DNA of 64,000 nt from CAVQFB01 sp963711675. GTDB lineage: Bacteria; Acidobacteriota; Terriglobia; Terriglobales; Acidobacteriaceae. The DNA is taken from positions 1 to 64,000 of the forward strand of contig CAVQFB010000003.1 in NCBI GenBank assembly GCA_963711675.1, given 5' to 3'. The position numbers and the translations under genes were made by a program. Below are positions 61,548 through 64,000 of the stretch, piece by piece. The notes under the pieces are model-generated. The model did not search any database. It saw only the letters and a program-made list of their open reading frames with translations, and had not been told where the DNA came from. Each line of letters starts with the position of its first letter. Position 1 is the first letter of the stretch.

Positions 61548-62246
61548 ATGGCCGGATCCTGGGATTTCACCGTGATTCCAGGGCCTCACCCAGTTGTCCT
61601 CGAGAAGATTTTGACGCAGGACAACAGTGGAAACATTTCCGGCACGGGCACAGCGAACCCGCCAATGGCCCGGCAGGCAATTATTTTACGGCAGATCTTT
61701 ATCGCCGAGATAATCCACGGATATGTCGATAGCGTTGGAAAGAGCGGAACCCGAAACCTGCGCTGGCACCGATGGCGGAACCCCGTACCTTAAGCGGAAC
61801 GATTAACTCCTCGAACCAAGTGACGATGACGATCAATGTCGGGGGTGTATTAACAGTCAGCATCAACGGGACCCTGAAACCCATCCGCCAACCCGCCTTC
61901 CTCTGGAACGTTGACTAACCCCGGCCCCTGCGGAAGCGCTGGAAACTTCCCCATAACCGGTATGCCCGCTAGTTCCCATACTGGGACCTACTCCGGCACG
62001 AGCGCTGCCAATAACACTGAAACCATCACCCTCAACCTGATACGACCGGCACTCTGAGCGGCAATGGCACCGACAGTGTCTCAGGCAATTTCATATTGTC
62101 CGGCACTACGGTGGGGAACGCTTACTCGGCAACCATCACGCCGACGCCCAGCGTGGGCGGTTCGATCTTCGGCTACTTCGATCCTCAGTTAGGAGCAAAG
62201 GGCTCGATTCTCTTGACCAGCTTCCAGGGCGGAGAGCAGGGAACTG
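61548..62246 (+). pseudogene. Exported low-complexity beta protein, decayed
   Basis: Pieces of one secreted protein lie in different plus frames: MAGSWDFTVIPGPHPVVLEK and LTQDNSGNISGTGTANP; LSGTINSSNQVTMTINVGGV; PITGMPASSHTGTYSGTSAA; LSGNGTDSVSGNFILSGTTV and SIFGYFDPQLGAKGSILLTS. The Gly/Ser/Thr-rich SGTxxxxNxVTMTINxG pattern is common in Acidobacterial lipoproteins of unknown role. At least two shifts and no start or signal peptide remain. The end runs straight into repeat copy D. Confidence 0.6.
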
Positions 62247-62420
62247 CTGAAACCGCCTGCAACCGGACTGACGGGAATTGGTCTTCGCGGTGCATGGGGT
62301 TCATCCACGGTTTCTTGAGGTCGGACGACAGAGAACTACAGGAACGGTTCACGTACGGCAGAACTGGCCAGACTATTCGCCTCAGTGTTGTTCTCGCGAG
62401 GGATGTGCGATATAGAGAAA
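62240..62420 (+). repeat. Dispersed repeat families 1 (copy D) and 2 (copy 2), joined
   Basis: The block from GGGAACTGCTGAAACCGC through ACTGACGGGAATTGGTCTTC and GCATGGGGTTCATCCAC belongs to family 1. It continues without a gap into GAGAACTACAGGAACGG and GGCAGAACTGGCCAGAC of family 2. This copy therefore shows that both blocks were once one longer unit. The right end overlaps the 3' end of the RNase H-like gene. Confidence 0.55.
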
Positions 62421-62737
62421 TGGAACGAGCGAGCCAACTTGCGACAGATCCAGTTCAGGGAATACAGGCGCGGGCTGCGGCAACTATATTCGCCCCTCAT
62501 TTGCCTGACCACGACTTGGGAGTCAGAGTAGACGTGAAGGGTCTTGGCTCTCAGACTCAAAGCACATTGCAGAGCTTCAAGCAGAGCAACATATTCGGCG
62601 ACATTGTTATCTTGTCGCCCAATCGACTTCGCAATTCTGATCTTGCCGTCCTGGGCACCATCCATCACCACCCCAATACCGGAAGGACCAGGATTCCCCA
62701 GAGAGCCGCCATCTATATAGGCTACGAGATTTGACAT
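62336..62737 (-). CDS. RNase HI-like protein
   Basis: A 133-aa RNase H fold protein of the short 'ribonuclease HI family' type. YIDGGSLGNPGPSGIGVVM holds Asp9, NNVAEYVALLEAL holds Glu48 and VYSDSQVVVRQMRGEY holds Asp72. The last motif reads HIPRENNTEANSLAS: Asn121 stands where the fourth catalytic Asp (xxADxLA) is expected. It would cleave RNA in RNA-DNA hybrids; the change may weaken activity. Its 3' end lies in repeat sequence, so the C-terminus may be altered. Confidence 0.78.
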   Translation of the reverse strand: MSNLVAYIDGGSLGNPGPSGIGVVMDGAQDGKIRIAKSIGRQDNNVAEYVALLEALQCALSLRAKTLHVYSDSQVVVRQMRGEYSCRSPRLYSLNWICRKLARSFHFSISHIPRENNTEANSLASSAVREPFL

Positions 62738-62898
62738 CGGGTCCGTCTGCTACAGCCAACATGCGATAGGTTGTTCCCACAGTCAAGATGTTTAACTGGT
62801 TCCTCTGCAACACTGACGCGATTTCCACGAAGTTGTGCAAGGCTCTGTGGAAAACAAGGACTACCTGATGCTAAGTTCGTTAAGCGTGGGTATTTCAA

Positions 62899-63349
62899 CG
62901 GATTGCACTTCTCAATGTGCAGGTCAACACACGTCGACACTGCACCGAAAAGGGGCATTGACAAGGATCAACCAACCGTTTAACTTTCGCCCCGTCGACG
63001 ATCGAAAGGATTGGTTCAAATAACATTAGCCAGTCCGAAGTAGATTGGGTGATCAGCTCGGGAGGGTAACCTGCTGGGCGACCAGACCTGAAAAAACCGA
63101 CGGCTCTGCGAGGAGAAGTTGGGGTTTGGGACTGCGAAAGCAGTGATCGCATCAAAGGGCTGTGACGGTGCATGCTCCACGTTGTTGGCTTCCTCGCAGG
63201 AGCTGGCGGCTAGAGCGTAACCAATGTCACAGCCTTTTCAATTTGGTTTTCCTTTCCTATCGTCCTTCTTGATCTTCTCCAGGTGATTGCGGAATTGGGT
63301 CTCGGTCGCGCACCAGTGGAGGAGTACGTAACGGAAGCTTCGCCGTCCC
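62899..63349. repeat. 451-bp near-identical direct repeat, copy 2
   Basis: Partner of 55179-55629 with one seen mismatch. Both right-hand flanks begin with a similar short run (TTAATCTTCT versus CTTGATCTTCT), so the true right boundary may lie a few bases further on. The left flanks differ completely. Confidence 0.92.
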
Positions 63350-63440
63350 CTTGATCTTCTAATCTTCGTCTCGAGGCGAAGCTGCAATTGCCCCGCGAAC
63401 TCATTTGACTTGCCCCGCGACCCGCCATTGCATTCCTGCG

Positions 63441-63491
63441 ATGATTAGCCAGACCATCTCTCACTACCGCATCATTGAGACAATACGCCTT
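63441..63491 (+). pseudogene. N-terminal relic of a Ser/Thr kinase
   Basis: From an ATG the plus strand reads ISQTISHYRIIETIRL, the standard opening of Acidobacterial receptor-like kinases (IGxTISHYRIxExLG). The Gly-rich loop that should follow is gone; the frame continues with unrelated residues to 63605. It is a short relic in the gap between the 451-bp repeat and the last gene. Confidence 0.5.
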
Positions 63492-63668
63492 CAGGAGCCC
63501 GCCGCAAGAAAGAAGTTCAGAGGTGGCGCGCTGGCCGCCAGCGATGGCGCCGTGCACCGTCCCGTGGTGTCCGCTGAAATCCGTCGCTTCTGGCGACTGA
63601 CGTAAGGAAGATTTCCACCTAGGCAAGGTGTATCGTTAAACGGTGGTCAAGGGCACATTCGCGAAATG

Positions 63669-64000
63669 ATGAAAAAGCTCCGATTCCTGGTATCGCTTCA
63701 CACCCGCGAGAACGATTTCCAAGTGGCACAAGCCCAATCCGCAGAAGATACCGCGCGCAAACTGGGGAGCGATGCGGAGATCATGTTTGCCGATAACGAC
63801 GCGGTGAATCAGAGCACGCAACTTCTAAAGGCAATCCAAAGCCCGGTTGAGTCCCGGCCCGATGCGATTGTGGTGGAACCGGTTGGGGGCACGGCGCTGC
63901 CTCAGGTGGCCCGGGCCGCCAGTGCCGCCGGAATCGGTTGGGCGGTCCTGAACCGGAGGCCGGATTACTTGTCGGATCTTCGCACGGCGGCAACCGCACC
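63669..64000 (+). CDS. Periplasmic-binding-type / sugar-binding-like protein, partial
   Basis: The first 110 residues of a gene that runs off the window. KKLRFLVSLHTRENDFQVAQ, then ARKLGSDAEIMFADNDAVNQ, QLLKAIQSPVESRPDAIVVE and PVGGTALPQVARAASAAGIG look like lobe 1 of a type I periplasmic-binding fold (Peripla_BP_4, as in sugar ABC receptors or LacI sensor domains). No signal peptide or helix-turn-helix precedes it, so it may be a cytoplasmic sensor. A second ATG three bases upstream is equally possible. Confidence 0.7.
   Translation, partial: MKKLRFLVSLHTRENDFQVAQAQSAEDTARKLGSDAEIMFADNDAVNQSTQLLKAIQSPVESRPDAIVVEPVGGTALPQVARAASAAGIGWAVLNRRPDYLSDLRTAATA

Noticed and set aside
1..64000. tRNA, rRNA, CRISPR arrays, prophage or intact insertion sequences
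   Set aside because: No cloverleaf-type T-loop context, no regularly spaced repeats, and no transposase, integrase or phage structural gene could be recognised.

Overview
ORGANISM. The window looks like an accessory-rich stretch of an Acidobacteriota (Terriglobia/Koribacter-like) chromosome. This is inferred from gene families, not from a marker gene: DUF2934 proteins, an 'ANRRNA..KSxGP' family protein, a Ser/Thr kinase-TolB-like-TPR protein, an ECF sigma fragment, the AmmeMemoRadiSam/DUF362/DUF6599 set, many PIN-domain toxin-antitoxin pairs and several small lineage-type hypothetical proteins. I found no tRNA, rRNA, CRISPR array or intact transposase. LAYOUT. 0-4 kb: an ANRRNA-family gene, dispersed repeats and vapBC. 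4-10 kb: a stress-flavoured group, mostly on the minus strand (GroEL apical-domain fragment, zinc-ribbon proteins, Crp/Fnr regulator, universal stress protein, small membrane proteins). 10-20 kb: exported and sensor proteins, a broken DinB gene, a MIO ammonia-lyase with an unusual Ala-Cys-Gly triad, a zincin, cyclopropane fatty acid synthase, a frameshifted DUF2934-Hsp20, a cytochrome c remnant, a CBS protein, and an arylamine N-acetyltransferase with an in-frame stop. 20.5-29.9 kb: the best-preserved and most interesting block, an AmmeMemoRadiSam-type locus whose proteins carry export signals. 30-41 kb: small proteins, phd-vapC, a MASE1-PAS-GGDEF-EAL gene split by a frameshift, a second vapBC, and a ferredoxin-methyltransferase fusion with a decayed copy of its ferredoxin domain. 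41-53 kb: YtcJ-like amidohydrolase, a methyltransferase between ~140-bp direct repeats, a frameshifted permuted multicopper oxidase, a receptor-like kinase, two SDRs, an exported propeller-like protein and an ECF sigma remnant. 53-64 kb: MscS channel, citrate synthase, di-heme DUF1111 oxidoreductase, a decayed exported protein, a third phd-type TA cassette, an RNase H-like gene, and the start of a periplasmic-binding-type protein that runs off the window. HOW IT WORKS TOGETHER. In the 20.5-29.9 kb block, a membrane polyferredoxin, a DUF6599 lipoprotein, a Tat-type DUF362 protein, a Tat-type radical-SAM enzyme and an exported Memo-AMMECR1 fusion run head to tail on the minus strand. A polytopic membrane protein with a spermidine-synthase-like core converges on them, and a second exported DUF362 protein is divergent from it. 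Together they suggest an envelope redox/radical-chemistry module of unknown product. The rest shows heavy gene decay: many genes have one frame disruption, and there are fragments of XRE regulators, VapC toxins, a kinase, a cytochrome and a tectonin-like propeller. Two 451-bp near-identical direct repeats bracket gltA and its neighbours, and at least two other dispersed repeat families occur. Several disruptions are single-base indels, so assembly error must be excluded before decay is accepted.
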